NCBI RefSeq assembly: GCF_003382275.1
Contig: NZ_QTJX01000002.1
Location: 930,001 to 994,000 of the forward strand
DNA: 64,000 nt
Reading direction: 5' to 3'
Source: Flagellimonas nanhaiensis
GTDB taxonomy: Bacteria; Bacteroidota; Bacteroidia; Flavobacteriales; Flavobacteriaceae
Of this stretch, positions 9,735 to 18,219 are shown piece after piece. Under the pieces are notes generated by a model. That model was not told where the DNA came from. It saw nothing but the letters and a program-made list of their open reading frames with translations, and did not search any database. The position numbers and the translations under genes were made by a program. Every line of letters starts with the position of its first letter. The first letter of the stretch is position 1.

Positions 9735-9778
9735 TAAGACAAGCGAAGGAAAAATAATTGAACTAAAACCCATATCAT

Positions 9779-10126
9779 ATGAAGAAAGCAATATTTTTTA
9801 TGGCAGTAATGTTTTCGGTTTGCATGTATCCTCAAGGTACCGAGCCGACTTTGGAAAAAGTGGGGAAAATGGTAAAGGCTACATATTTTCATGAAAACGG
9901 TGAAATTGCCCAAACAGGCTTTTTGCTAAAAGGAAAACTTCACGGTCAATGGTTGATGTACAATGCTGAAGGCAGAAAGATTGCCTCTGGTAAATATATT
10001 GATGGCAAAAGAGCTGGTAAATGGTTCTTTTGGGAAGGCCAGATTTTAAAAGAAGTGGATTTTGTAGATAACCGTATTGTAAATGTGAAAAATTGGAACC
10101 AGTCTGAAGTGGTCTCGGTTCAGTGA
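9779..10126 (+). CDS. Exported MORN-repeat (YwqK-like) protein
   Basis: A 115-residue protein with an N-terminal hydrophobic export signal (MKKAIFFMAVMFSVCMYPQG). Three consecutive MORN-like units follow: YFHENGEIAQTGFLLKGKLHGQW, MYNAEGRKIASGKYIDGKRAGKW, then FFWEGQILKEVDFVDNRI, each with the G-x-W or G-x-x-x-G-x-W pattern. This fold is a repetitive beta-hairpin; members are often annotated as toxin-antitoxin YwqK proteins or mislabelled as nucleotide adenylyltransferases, without good evidence. There is no toxin partner next to it here. It is followed by a strong bidirectional terminator and preceded by a repeat-bearing promoter. Function unknown. Confidence 0.85.
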   Translation: MKKAIFFMAVMFSVCMYPQGTEPTLEKVGKMVKATYFHENGEIAQTGFLLKGKLHGQWLMYNAEGRKIASGKYIDGKRAGKWFFWEGQILKEVDFVDNRIVNVKNWNQSEVVSVQ

Positions 10127-10146
10127 CGGTTTTACAAGTATTCACA

Positions 10147-10179
10147 AAAAAGCCCCGACTTTTAAGTCGGGGCTTTTTT
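10147..10179. terminator. Bidirectional Rho-independent terminator
   Basis: Near-perfect hairpin AAGCCCCGACTT / AAGTCGGGGCTT with a 2-nt loop around 10162, flanked by A-run on the left and T-run on the right, so it can end both the MORN gene (plus) and the RND efflux operon (minus). Confidence 0.92.
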
Positions 10180-10194
10180 GATTCCATAAAGTGG

Positions 10195-13100
10195 TTAAGC
10201 TGCCATGCCTAATGGCTCTTTTTTATCCAGGTCTTTTCTTGCCCTGTTTTTGCGAATCCTCACCTTGATTCTATAAACCAAAGTGAAAAGAATGGGCACT
10301 ACGATCAATGTTAGGAATGTAGCTACCAGCAATCCATAAATTACGGTCCAGGCCAACGGTCCCCAGAAGATAACATTGTCCCCACCAAAATAGATTCTTG
10401 GGTTGAACTCGCTCATCAGGGTAAAGAAGTTAATATTGAATCCTGTCGCCAATGGAATAAGCCCCAATATTGTGGTGATGGCGGTCAGTAGAACAGGTCG
10501 CAACCTAGCCTTACCACCTTTTACCACAGCTTCCAAAAAGTTTTTGGAATCCAATAGGTCCTCTTCGTCCATTTCAAGTTCCACCTTTTTCCTATCGATC
10601 AAAAGCTGGGTATAATCCAATAATACCACACCATTGTTCACCACAATTCCCGCGAGGGAGATAATACCCATCATGGTCATCATAATCACAAAGGCGCTTC
10701 CCGTAGCAACTATTCCACCAAATACCCCAATTAAACTCAAGAAAATGGCAAGCATGATTATCCCAGGCTTGGAGATGGAGTTAAATTGGAAGATCAATAT
10801 GAAGAAAATCAATCCTAATCCTGTGAAAAAGGCTCCCATTAAAAAGGCCATTTGCTTGTTCTGCTCCTCAATCTGACCTGTATAGTCAATTTTGATGTCA
10901 GCAGGAAGATCAGTAAAACTTTCCATCTCATCTTGAACTTTACTTACAATAGCACCAGCATCGGTATAACCAGGGGCAAGTGCGGAGTAAACCGTAACCA
11001 CTCGTTTTACATCCCTGTGTTTGATGGCACTAAAACCAGAGCTGTTCACCTGCTTAGCTACAGCAGAAACAGGAACTTCTTTGGTTTGACCACTGTTTTG
11101 GTCCTTGAAGGTGATTTTTTGGTTAAAGAGCGCACTGGTATTGTACCGGTTCTCCTCATTAAAACGAACATAGATGTCATAATCCTCTCCATCTTCCTTA
11201 TAGATTCCAGCCTTGGCACCAAAAATGGAATTACGAAGTTGTTGCCCTACTTGTCCTGTGGCAACACCAAGCTCCCCAGCCTTTTTTCGGTCTACTTCAA
11301 CGAGCATTGTGGGCTTGGACTTGTTAACGTCTATTTTAAGCTCATCGATACCAGGAATGTTCTTTGAATTGATGAAGTTTCTCATCTTTTCCGCGGCAGC
11401 AATCAACTCGGTATAATCATTTCCTTCCAATTCAATATTAATGGGATATCCCGCCGGTGGACCAACAGCGTCTTTCTCAACAGAAATGGCCACTCCAGGA
11501 TACACATCTTTTAAGGCTTCTTGTACTAGCTTCAAAAGGTCATTACTATCAGCACCTTCCCTGAACTTGTATTCCCGCATAGTGGCTGTAATTTTTCCAC
11601 GATGGGGCATTTCGGCAGAAGAGCCACCATCAGTCTGGGGATTCCCTGCACCTTCACCTACTTGGGAAACAGCGCTTTCAACCAAGAAATTGTAATCTCC
11701 ATGCATGTAGGTATTGCCATTTAAAATGTCATATACCTGGGTTTCTATCTCTTTGGTGATTTCATTGGTCTTTTTAATGTCCGTCCCTTCAGGATACTCT
11801 ATGTATACAATAATCTGGTTGGGAGTATTGTCTGGGAAGAACTCTACTTTGGTTCTTTGGCTTCCTACGGATGCACCAAATCCCATAAATGCAATAAATA
11901 GAAGAACAAAAGTTCCTACAGCAATAAGAATAGGCTTTCTTCCGGATAGGGCATAGCGGAGGGTTCTTTCGTAGAATTTCTCCCATTTTGGCAAAATCCT
12001 GTTCTGAAAACCGTTTGCCCAACCTCTAAGAACCAGTCTGTAAATCCATAAAAGGATAGAGGTTGTAACCATCAAAGTTCCCAAAGCACGGTAATCGCCT
12101 CCAAAGATGATAATCAGCAAACCTATGGCAGATACAATAGAGGTGACCTTAATTATTTGTTTCAATGGCATCTCTTTGTCCTGAGTGGTCATATATCTGG
12201 ACACGAGCACAGAGTTAAAAAAGATCGCTACGAACAAGGAGGACCCCAGCACAACAGATAAGGTTACTGGGAAATAGATCATAAACTGACCCATTACCCC
12301 TGGCCACAGTCCGAGTGGTACAAATGCAGCCACCGTGGTCAAAGTTGAGATGATAATAGGGAAAGCGATTTCCCCGATACCCTTTTTAGCTGCTTCCATT
12401 CGTGACATTCCTTCTTTATCTATAAGTCGGTAGACATTCTCAACAACCACAATACCGTTGTCCACCAACATACCCAGTCCCATAATCAGACCAAAAAGAA
12501 TCATAGTGTTCATGGTGTACCCCAATGTGTTTAGGATCATCAAGGACATGAACATGGACATTGGAATTGCAAAACCAACAAATAGGGCATTCTTGAATCC
12601 TAAAAAGAACATCAATACCGTAACAACCAGAATGATACCGAAGATGATGTTGTTCACAAGGTCATCTACCTGACCAATGGTTCTTGAAGATTGATCATTT
12701 GCAATGCTCACCTCTAAATCCTGTGGGAAAACATTTTCTACTGCATCATCCACAATTTCCTGCACCTGTTCTGCTGCAGCGACCATGTTCTTTCCCGCTC
12801 TCTTTTTAACATCCAACATAACAACCGGATGCCCAAAATCCCTTGCATAGGTAGTTTTGTCCTCTTCTTTAAAACTGACTTCAGCAATGTCCCTTAAATA
12901 AATGGGGTTGTCGTTTTCAGATTTTACCACAAAGTTCTCCAGGTCCGAAGGTTCATCTATTTCCCCTACAATTCTTAAGGTTCTTCGCTGACCACTGGTT
13001 ATGAGGTTACCGGCCGAAGTTGTCATGTTCTCCCTGCTGATAGCATTGATTACATCATCAAAACTCACCTGGGCGGCCATCATTTTGTAAATATCCACTG

Positions 13101-13704
13101 CAACTTCAACTTCTTTCTCCTGTGCTCCTCGGATATCCACCTGTTTTATCTCTAGAAGACCTTCAATTTCTTCTTCCAGATATTCACCATATGCCTTAAG
13201 CTCCTCAACTGGATAATCTCCAGAGATGTTAATGTTTAGGATGGGCATTTCTTCGGAGAGGCTGAGGTCAAATACACTCGGCTCTACTTTGGCACCGTTG
13301 AATGTGGGCCAGTCTTCTCCAGAAGTCTGGGAATCCACCTCATCTTTTACCTTTTGTTTAGCCGCTTCAACCGAGATGTTCTCATCAAATTCAACCGTTA
13401 TTATGGAATAATCTTCCTGTGAAGTAGAGATAATTTCCACAACATTGCTCACAGTTTTCAGTTCATCCTCCAGAGGGTCTGTTATCAGTTTTTCGATGTC
13501 CTCAGCAGTGTTTCCTGGATACACCGAACTGATATAGATTTTGGTTTCCTTGATCTCTGGGAAATTTTCCCTTGGCATACTAAAATAGGCCGAAGCTCCG
13601 AGGAAAAGGATCACTGCAATCAAAACATACATGGTTGTTTTGTTGTCAATGGCCCACGATGATAGCCTAAATTCTTTATCTACACTTTTCTTTTGCTTGC
13701 TCAT
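10195..13704 (-). CDS. RND efflux pump, inner-membrane transporter (HAE1-like)
   Basis: 1169 residues with AcrB-family layout: TM1 after a short cytoplasmic tail, a large periplasmic loop (ENFPEIKETKIYISSVYPGNTAEDIEKLI is the typical start), TM2-6, a cytoplasmic break, TM7, a second loop and TM8-12. The proton-relay region reads GLGMLVDNGIVVVENVYR, where the AcrB Asp-Asp pair is Asp-Asn. The second half has GIISLAGIVVNNGVVLLDY. It works with the adaptor (13722) and TolC (14914) to expel lipophilic compounds. The protein is ~120 residues longer than AcrB, mostly an additional hydrophobic stretch after TM6 (around residues 500-560). It is the last gene of a TetR-controlled operon. Confidence 0.93.
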   Translation of the reverse strand: MSKQKKSVDKEFRLSSWAIDNKTTMYVLIAVILFLGASAYFSMPRENFPEIKETKIYISSVYPGNTAEDIEKLITDPLEDELKTVSNVVEIISTSQEDYSIITVEFDENISVEAAKQKVKDEVDSQTSGEDWPTFNGAKVEPSVFDLSLSEEMPILNINISGDYPVEELKAYGEYLEEEIEGLLEIKQVDIRGAQEKEVEVAVDIYKMMAAQVSFDDVINAISRENMTTSAGNLITSGQRRTLRIVGEIDEPSDLENFVVKSENDNPIYLRDIAEVSFKEEDKTTYARDFGHPVVMLDVKKRAGKNMVAAAEQVQEIVDDAVENVFPQDLEVSIANDQSSRTIGQVDDLVNNIIFGIILVVTVLMFFLGFKNALFVGFAIPMSMFMSLMILNTLGYTMNTMILFGLIMGLGMLVDNGIVVVENVYRLIDKEGMSRMEAAKKGIGEIAFPIIISTLTTVAAFVPLGLWPGVMGQFMIYFPVTLSVVLGSSLFVAIFFNSVLVSRYMTTQDKEMPLKQIIKVTSIVSAIGLLIIIFGGDYRALGTLMVTTSILLWIYRLVLRGWANGFQNRILPKWEKFYERTLRYALSGRKPILIAVGTFVLLFIAFMGFGASVGSQRTKVEFFPDNTPNQIIVYIEYPEGTDIKKTNEITKEIETQVYDILNGNTYMHGDYNFLVESAVSQVGEGAGNPQTDGGSSAEMPHRGKITATMREYKFREGADSNDLLKLVQEALKDVYPGVAISVEKDAVGPPAGYPINIELEGNDYTELIAAAEKMRNFINSKNIPGIDELKIDVNKSKPTMLVEVDRKKAGELGVATGQVGQQLRNSIFGAKAGIYKEDGEDYDIYVRFNEENRYNTSALFNQKITFKDQNSGQTKEVPVSAVAKQVNSSGFSAIKHRDVKRVVTVYSALAPGYTDAGAIVSKVQDEMESFTDLPADIKIDYTGQIEEQNKQMAFLMGAFFTGLGLIFFILIFQFNSISKPGIIMLAIFLSLIGVFGGIVATGSAFVIMMTMMGIISLAGIVVNNGVVLLDYTQLLIDRKKVELEMDEEDLLDSKNFLEAVVKGGKARLRPVLLTAITTILGLIPLATGFNINFFTLMSEFNPRIYFGGDNVIFWGPLAWTVIYGLLVATFLTLIVVPILFTLVYRIKVRIRKNRARKDLDKKEPLGMAA

Positions 13705-13721
13705 ACCTTACAATCTTTTGG

Positions 13722-14894
13722 CTATTCACCGTTTTTGATCTTTACTTTCTGACCTTCTTTTACACTTCGGGCCCCTTCATCAATAATTCCGTCCCCGTTA
13801 TTGATGCCGGAAAGTACTTCAACATAATCACCTTGGGTTTTTCCCGTGGTGATAAAAGATTTTTCCGCTACAGCATCCGAGATGGAATCGGCACCGACCA
13901 AATACACATATTGATCACCTTCGGCATTCTCTGAAACAATGCTTTGGGGAATTAAAATGGCATTTTCATTAGTGTAATCATTGATCATCACCTTAGCGGT
14001 AAGGTTAGGCTTGATTTTTCCTCCGTTACTTGGAACAGGAATTTCAACTGTAAAGGAACGGTTGCTTGGGTTAATGAAGTTTCCAGTTTGTCTAATTTTC
14101 GTTTGGACACTGTCACCCAATACCGGAAAATACACCTGTACGTCCTTTCCAGGGGTTACATTGGGCAGATGGCTTTCAGGAACCTCCACTTCAATGTACA
14201 TATTGGAAAGGTTTACGATTCTGAAAACTTCAGAACCTGGACCTGGACTTACAACGGTTCCCTGATCTTTGATCACGTCATCAATGATACCGGCAAAGGG
14301 AGCCCTTATGCTGGACTTGGCCAATTGGCTTTCCATTTGCTTTACAACGTTTTCTTGAGCTTCGTATGTAGTCTTGGCTTGCAAATACTGAATTTCAGAA
14401 CCAATATTTTGCTCCCAAAGCCTTTTTTGACGCTCAAATGTGGTCTTGGCCAATTCAGTTTCTGTTTTTAACTGGGCCAGTTGACTGGATAGTCCGCCGT
14501 CATCGATTGATGCCAATAGTTGTCCTTTGGCCACTTTTTGTCCTTCCTTTACATATACACGATAAAGTGTCCCGGACATTTCTGGGTAGATAAGGACATT
14601 TTGTTTGGTCATTACATCACCTTGAAGTTCCAAGTAATGCAGAAACTTTTGTGGCTTTGCATTAAAAGTGGTCACAAGGGGCAATTTGGCGTTGTCATCC
14701 AAAAGAGCAATAACGGAATCCAAAGATTTAAGTTCTTTATCCAATGCCTTTTGTTGGTCTGAGATTTCAGACCTCTTGGTCCGAATGTCCTCAAGATTAT
14801 TTCCGGCGATAATGCTTTCAACAGAGTTTTTGTTACCTCCTCCACAAGAGGAAAGAACAACTGCAGTAAGCACTACGTATATTATTTTTTTCAT
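13722..14894 (-). CDS. RND efflux periplasmic adaptor (HlyD/AcrA family lipoprotein)
   Basis: 390 residues. The N-terminus MKKIIYVVLTAVVLSSCGGG is a lipoprotein signal with the lipid-anchored Cys at residue 17. Order: helical segment, biotinyl-lipoyl half (YPEMSGTLYRVYVKEGQKVAKGQLLASIDD), alpha-hairpin (about 135-180) with an unusually clear coiled coil, second lipoyl half (SIRAPFAGIIDDVIKDQGTVV), beta-barrel (VEVPESHLPNVTPGKDVQVYFP) and membrane-proximal domain. It bridges the pump at 10195 with TolC at 14914. The gene lies 17 bp from the pump gene and 19 bp from tolC, same strand. Confidence 0.93.
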   Translation of the reverse strand: MKKIIYVVLTAVVLSSCGGGNKNSVESIIAGNNLEDIRTKRSEISDQQKALDKELKSLDSVIALLDDNAKLPLVTTFNAKPQKFLHYLELQGDVMTKQNVLIYPEMSGTLYRVYVKEGQKVAKGQLLASIDDGGLSSQLAQLKTETELAKTTFERQKRLWEQNIGSEIQYLQAKTTYEAQENVVKQMESQLAKSSIRAPFAGIIDDVIKDQGTVVSPGPGSEVFRIVNLSNMYIEVEVPESHLPNVTPGKDVQVYFPVLGDSVQTKIRQTGNFINPSNRSFTVEIPVPSNGGKIKPNLTAKVMINDYTNENAILIPQSIVSENAEGDQYVYLVGADSISDAVAEKSFITTGKTQGDYVEVLSGINNGDGIIDEGARSVKEGQKVKIKNGE

Positions 14895-14913
14895 GATGAT
14901 ATGGTTTTCTTGA

Positions 14914-16248
14914 TTATTGATTTAATATGGTTTCCAATTCGGTTTTGCTATTGATTACATCTACCATGGACTGTAAATACTCTTGCTGGCTTGAATAAAG
15001 TTGGGTCTGCGCTTGCCTTAGTTCAAAGCTAGTGGCCAGCCCTTCTGAATATTTGACCTGGTTTTTGTGTTCAATACGTTCAGCCAGAGCAAGGTTGTCT
15101 TTTGAGGTTCCGTACTCATCTATGGCAAGAATGTAATCGCTTTTGGCGCTTTCCAACTGAAGTTGGATTTGTTGCTCGGCTTCAGTAAACTGGGTTTTGG
15201 CCTGTTCCAAGGCAATTTTGGCGCGTTGAGTGCTAGCACTTCTTTTAAGTGAGCTAAAGATGGGGATGTTCAAATCAAATCCCATTACAGAAGACCCAAA
15301 CCATTGCTGTCCTGAACTTAAGAAGTTGAATCGATCACTAAAGGAAGACCCACCATAGTTTACAAAGGCATTCAATGTTGGAAGTGCCCTACTTTTTGCA
15401 AGTTTGTGCTCAAAGAAACGTTGTTCCGTTAAGTTAAGGGCCAATTTATAATCCACATTTTTTTCAATGCTGAAATCTGTATCCAACAGACCAAAGTCAA
15501 TCTGTTTTTGGGTAAGGTCGTCCAAATTTTCTGTAAGGATCGTCTCTGTTTCAATGGGGAGTCCCAAAACAAGATTCAGCATCTGAAGCGTTATTTTTTC
15601 CAGACGCTTAGCATTTTTGAGCTGGCTTTCCACTGAAGAAAGGGTAATCTGCAATTGATCTACACTTTCTTCGTCCCCAAGTCCGTTTTCGTATATTCTT
15701 TTGGTCTCATAGAGGTTCTTTTCCAGAGTAGCTTTGTTGTTCTCCGAAATTTTTACACTCTCTTGGGCCAATAAGAAGTTACCGTAAGCTTCCACAACCG
15801 ATTTTCTAACATCCAAATCGGTTTTTTCCTTGTTGTTCTTGCTGTAATCCAAAAAGGTTTTGGTGGCTTGAACACCTACAATGTAGGACCCATCAAAAAT
15901 CTGCTGGGTCAAGGTTGCAGTTGCTGTAGCAGATTGGGCCTGACCAAAAACTACCTCTTGAAAGGTTCCCGGTTCTCCACCAAAAAACTCGGCTGGAATC
16001 TGTGTCACGGGTTGTTTCAATTGATTTTGATAGCTTATTGCCCCAGAAATTTGGGGAAGTCCGTCTGCAATGGTCTCCCATTTAAGCTTTTGTGCATCGG
16101 TCATATCCCTTGTAGCATTTAAGGCGCTATAATTGTGCTCAAGGGCATAGTCAATGGCTTCGTCCAGGCTAAAACTATAGGAGTTGGTTTCCTGAGCCTG
16201 GGAAAACCACGATAAAATTAAAAATACAATGATTAAGGTTGTTCGCAT
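14914..16248 (-). CDS. TolC-family outer-membrane efflux channel
   Basis: 444 residues with a signal peptide ending SQAQ and two OEP repeats. The first opens with YSFSLDEAIDYALEHNYSALNATRDMTDAQ, the second around residue 250 with DFSIEKNVDYKLALNLTEQRFFEHKLAKSRALPTLNAF. Long coiled-coil helices (ESQLKNAKRLEKITLQML; QAKTQFTEAEQQIQLQLE) make the periplasmic tunnel. Its ATG directly abuts the stop of the TetR gene (TAAATG), so the two are translationally linked. It is the outer-membrane exit of the pump encoded downstream. Confidence 0.93.
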   Translation of the reverse strand: MRTTLIIVFLILSWFSQAQETNSYSFSLDEAIDYALEHNYSALNATRDMTDAQKLKWETIADGLPQISGAISYQNQLKQPVTQIPAEFFGGEPGTFQEVVFGQAQSATATATLTQQIFDGSYIVGVQATKTFLDYSKNNKEKTDLDVRKSVVEAYGNFLLAQESVKISENNKATLEKNLYETKRIYENGLGDEESVDQLQITLSSVESQLKNAKRLEKITLQMLNLVLGLPIETETILTENLDDLTQKQIDFGLLDTDFSIEKNVDYKLALNLTEQRFFEHKLAKSRALPTLNAFVNYGGSSFSDRFNFLSSGQQWFGSSVMGFDLNIPIFSSLKRSASTQRAKIALEQAKTQFTEAEQQIQLQLESAKSDYILAIDEYGTSKDNLALAERIEHKNQVKYSEGLATSFELRQAQTQLYSSQQEYLQSMVDVINSKTELETILNQ

Positions 16249-16854
16249 TTATTCTTGGTTTGAATTGATGATTGAGTTTAATATTTTTCTTCCTTCGGGT
16301 GTTACAATGCCTCGCAAGTGATATTCCAGGAAAATATCCTCCAGTTGTGGATGGGAGAACATGCTCATCGGGAACAGACTGGGGTCCTTTAAATTAAAGG
16401 CCCCGGAAAAATAAATTCGGGATACAAATTCAACGTTTAGATTATCCCTGTATATTCCCAATTTTATGCCCCTCTTAATGTTGTCCAACACACAATCCTG
16501 CATCACCTCAAACTGCTTCTTTTTTAATGTGTCATGCAGCTTGGGGTAGTACTTCTGTAGTTGGTACTGGGGAGATGATTTTTCATCCTTTAGATGGCAC
16601 ATTGCGAATTTTTTGATCTCATAAAGCTCCTCAATTGGATTCTTCTGTAATGATATGATCTCATCGATACCATTGGAGATAAACAAGAAAAGGTCCATCA
16701 CACTTTCTTCTACCAACTTGGTCTTATTTTCGAAATGGGAGTAAATGGTTTTTTTTGAGATACCCATTTCGTGAGCAAGGTCGTCCATGGTCACGCTTTT
16801 GAAACCAAGGTTCAAAAACAACTCCGTAGCTTTATGTAATATTTTTTCTCGCAT
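16249..16854 (-). CDS. TetR/AcrR-family repressor of the efflux operon
   Basis: 201 residues. The N-terminal HTH reads REKILHKATELFLNLGFKSVTMDDLAHEMGISKKTIYSHFENKTKLV, the full TetR signature. The C-terminal ligand domain is helical and divergent, as usual. The start is the ATG at 16854 rather than the TTG at 16866, because the predicted -7 element (16864-16871) overlaps the TTG. First gene of the operon TetR-TolC-HlyD-RND, so it probably represses its own transcription and is released by a pump substrate. The implied leader is only a few nucleotides, i.e. nearly leaderless. Confidence 0.92.
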   Translation of the reverse strand: MREKILHKATELFLNLGFKSVTMDDLAHEMGISKKTIYSHFENKTKLVEESVMDLFLFISNGIDEIISLQKNPIEELYEIKKFAMCHLKDEKSSPQYQLQKYYPKLHDTLKKKQFEVMQDCVLDNIKRGIKLGIYRDNLNVEFVSRIYFSGAFNLKDPSLFPMSMFSHPQLEDIFLEYHLRGIVTPEGRKILNSIINSNQE

Positions 16855-16863
16855 AACAGGCGG

Positions 16864-16908
16864 CAAAAATACTTTGGAAACTTAAAAAACCAAAAAAGTT
16901 TCCAAAGT
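16864..16908 (-). promoter_or_regulatory. Promoter and operator of the TetR-efflux operon
   Basis: A perfect 13-bp inverted repeat, ACTTTGGAAACTT (16871-16883) and AAGTTTCCAAAGT (16896-16908), is separated by 12 bp. On the coding strand TATTTTTG (16871-16864) is an exact -7 element, and a TTG lies 19 bp upstream of it inside the spacer of the repeat. The repeat therefore covers the -33 to -7 region, the expected position of a TetR operator. Confidence 0.75.
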
Positions 16909-17072
16909 TTTACATTTTTTTAACGAAGGTCTAGTTTATAGTTCAGTTGGTCCAGCCAACCATATAATGACGAAGACGTGGACTTTTTTTGGACCGACCC
17001 TTGATTTTTGTCCTTGAGCTCCAAAAAAAGGATCGGTGCTGACGGCTGTAGCTTTCTTTGATGTTTGCTTTT

Positions 17073-17501
17073 TTATTCTTCTTGGCGGGTACCATGATCA
17101 GCATTTTTAATCCGTTCCACATAAGCCTTATAGGCTTCTTCACCTTCTTCTTTCCAAAATTGATCGTAGTGTTTCCATTCTGCAAAATCTCTTCGAAGCG
17201 AACCACATTCATGAGAGGACTTTCTACGTTTTTTACGTTTGCTTTTTCCACCACTATCACCTCCGCCAAAACCAAAGATCAACTTGGCCAAGACTAGGAT
17301 TCCCAATGCTTGCCAGTAGGTAACGGTTGCCAGCCCAAACAGCTCTGGCATTAGCCAGTTCCAGAGGCGCATCAATACATAGTTGGCCAACAAGAACAAT
17401 GCAATGAACAGTATTGCCATGATGACCACCTTAAAAATCTTGGTGACGTAATACTCCACTTTCCCCTCTATTCTTTTTTCTATGTCTCTTTTATGTTCCA
17501 T
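17073..17501 (-). CDS. Small membrane protein encoded with the ECF sigma factor
   Basis: 142 residues: a charged N-terminus (MEHKRDIEKRIEGKVEYYVTK), two hydrophobic helices (about 24-45 and 63-80), a Gly-rich then very basic segment (GGKSKRKKRRKSS, 84-96) and an acidic tail ending EWKHYDQFWKEEGEEAYKAY. It sits 14 bp downstream of the sigma gene on the same strand, in the slot usually held by an anti-sigma factor; it has no zinc-finger motif. I infer that it may be a membrane regulator of that sigma factor, but no known family is recognised. The 218 bp downstream (16855-17072) hold only the efflux promoter and no gene. Confidence 0.75.
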   Translation of the reverse strand: MEHKRDIEKRIEGKVEYYVTKIFKVVIMAILFIALFLLANYVLMRLWNWLMPELFGLATVTYWQALGILVLAKLIFGFGGGDSGGKSKRKKRRKSSHECGSLRRDFAEWKHYDQFWKEEGEEAYKAYVERIKNADHGTRQEE

Positions 17502-17515
17502 AATCCAATGCTTTA

Positions 17516-18049
17516 TTATTCTTTCATATTTTCTAAAATCTTAAACAATAGGGACAGGGCCCTGTGTCTTCTTGACATCAATGTACCAGCTGAAATGCCA
17601 GTTTTTTGTGCTATTTCTCTGTAGGTATAGCCTTCAAAATCTACAGCGATTATAATGTCCCTATAGGAAGGTTTAAGTTCCCTAACAGCAATTTTCAATG
17701 CTTTCTCCAGAGCTGGCGAATAAGAATTGTCCGCTTCACCATAAAATAACTCTGCAAATTCGCGCCATTGCCTATCGATATCCTCTGCATCGTATTTTCT
17801 TTCTTTTCTTCCACGCATAATATCAATTATGCGATTACGTACTGCGCTGTACACAAACCCTCCAATATTGTTGATGGGCAAAATATCATCGGCCTTTGAG
17901 AATATTCGCAATGCCACATCCTGCACAATGTCCTCTGCATCTCTTTCAGATGTGTCCTGAATTCTGGACTGGACATAGTGTTTCAATGAATTGTACTCTT
18001 CATTGAAAAAAGTTGTCAGGTTGTTACGATTCTCAGTTTTGTTGGCCAT
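17516..18049 (-). CDS. ECF-type RNA polymerase sigma factor
   Basis: About 177 residues. Region 2 is visible (LKHYVQSRIQDTSERDAEDIVQDVALRIF) and region 4 HTH near the C-terminus (RELKPSYRDIIIAVDFEGYTYREIAQKTGISAGTLMSRRHRAL). The frame is open to an ATG at 18079, but a CGTCTAT box ends only 1-2 bases before that ATG; transcription would then begin at or inside it, so the ATG at 18049 (MANKTENRN) is the better start. It heads an operon with the 142-residue membrane protein. It probably controls envelope-related genes and its own promoter. Confidence 0.88.
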   Translation of the reverse strand: MANKTENRNNLTTFFNEEYNSLKHYVQSRIQDTSERDAEDIVQDVALRIFSKADDILPINNIGGFVYSAVRNRIIDIMRGRKERKYDAEDIDRQWREFAELFYGEADNSYSPALEKALKIAVRELKPSYRDIIIAVDFEGYTYREIAQKTGISAGTLMSRRHRALSLLFKILENMKE

Positions 18050-18080
18050 CAAAAAAGGCAATTTTGCGCTCTTCATCATT

Positions 18081-18106
18081 ATAGACGAAGCTTTTCAAAT
18101 CTATTG
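18081..18106 (-). promoter_or_regulatory. Candidate ECF sigma autopromoter
   Basis: On the coding strand CGTCTAT (plus-strand complement ATAGACG, 18081-18087) matches the classic ECF -10 CGTCTA. About 15 bp upstream lies TGCAAT, a possible -35. Autoregulation is common for ECF factors; the pairing here is inferred. Confidence 0.4.
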
Positions 18107-18219
18107 CATTTTTGAACCACTTTTTTCTTCAGATTAGATTTTTGTCGGTGTGGAAACCTGATTTGGACAAGGAAAAATGAAGCCTCCATGGTTAAAAAAT
18201 TTGCATGTATTTTTGGTCC

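Noticed and set aside
9779..10126. Toxin-antitoxin module (YwqK label)
   Set aside because: Only a MORN-repeat protein is present, exported and without a partner toxin gene; the label comes from annotation habit.
16943..17275. 110-codon minus-strand ORF overlapping the 142-residue membrane protein
   Set aside because: It overlaps the end of a better supported gene in another frame, has an unnatural basic composition and no start context.
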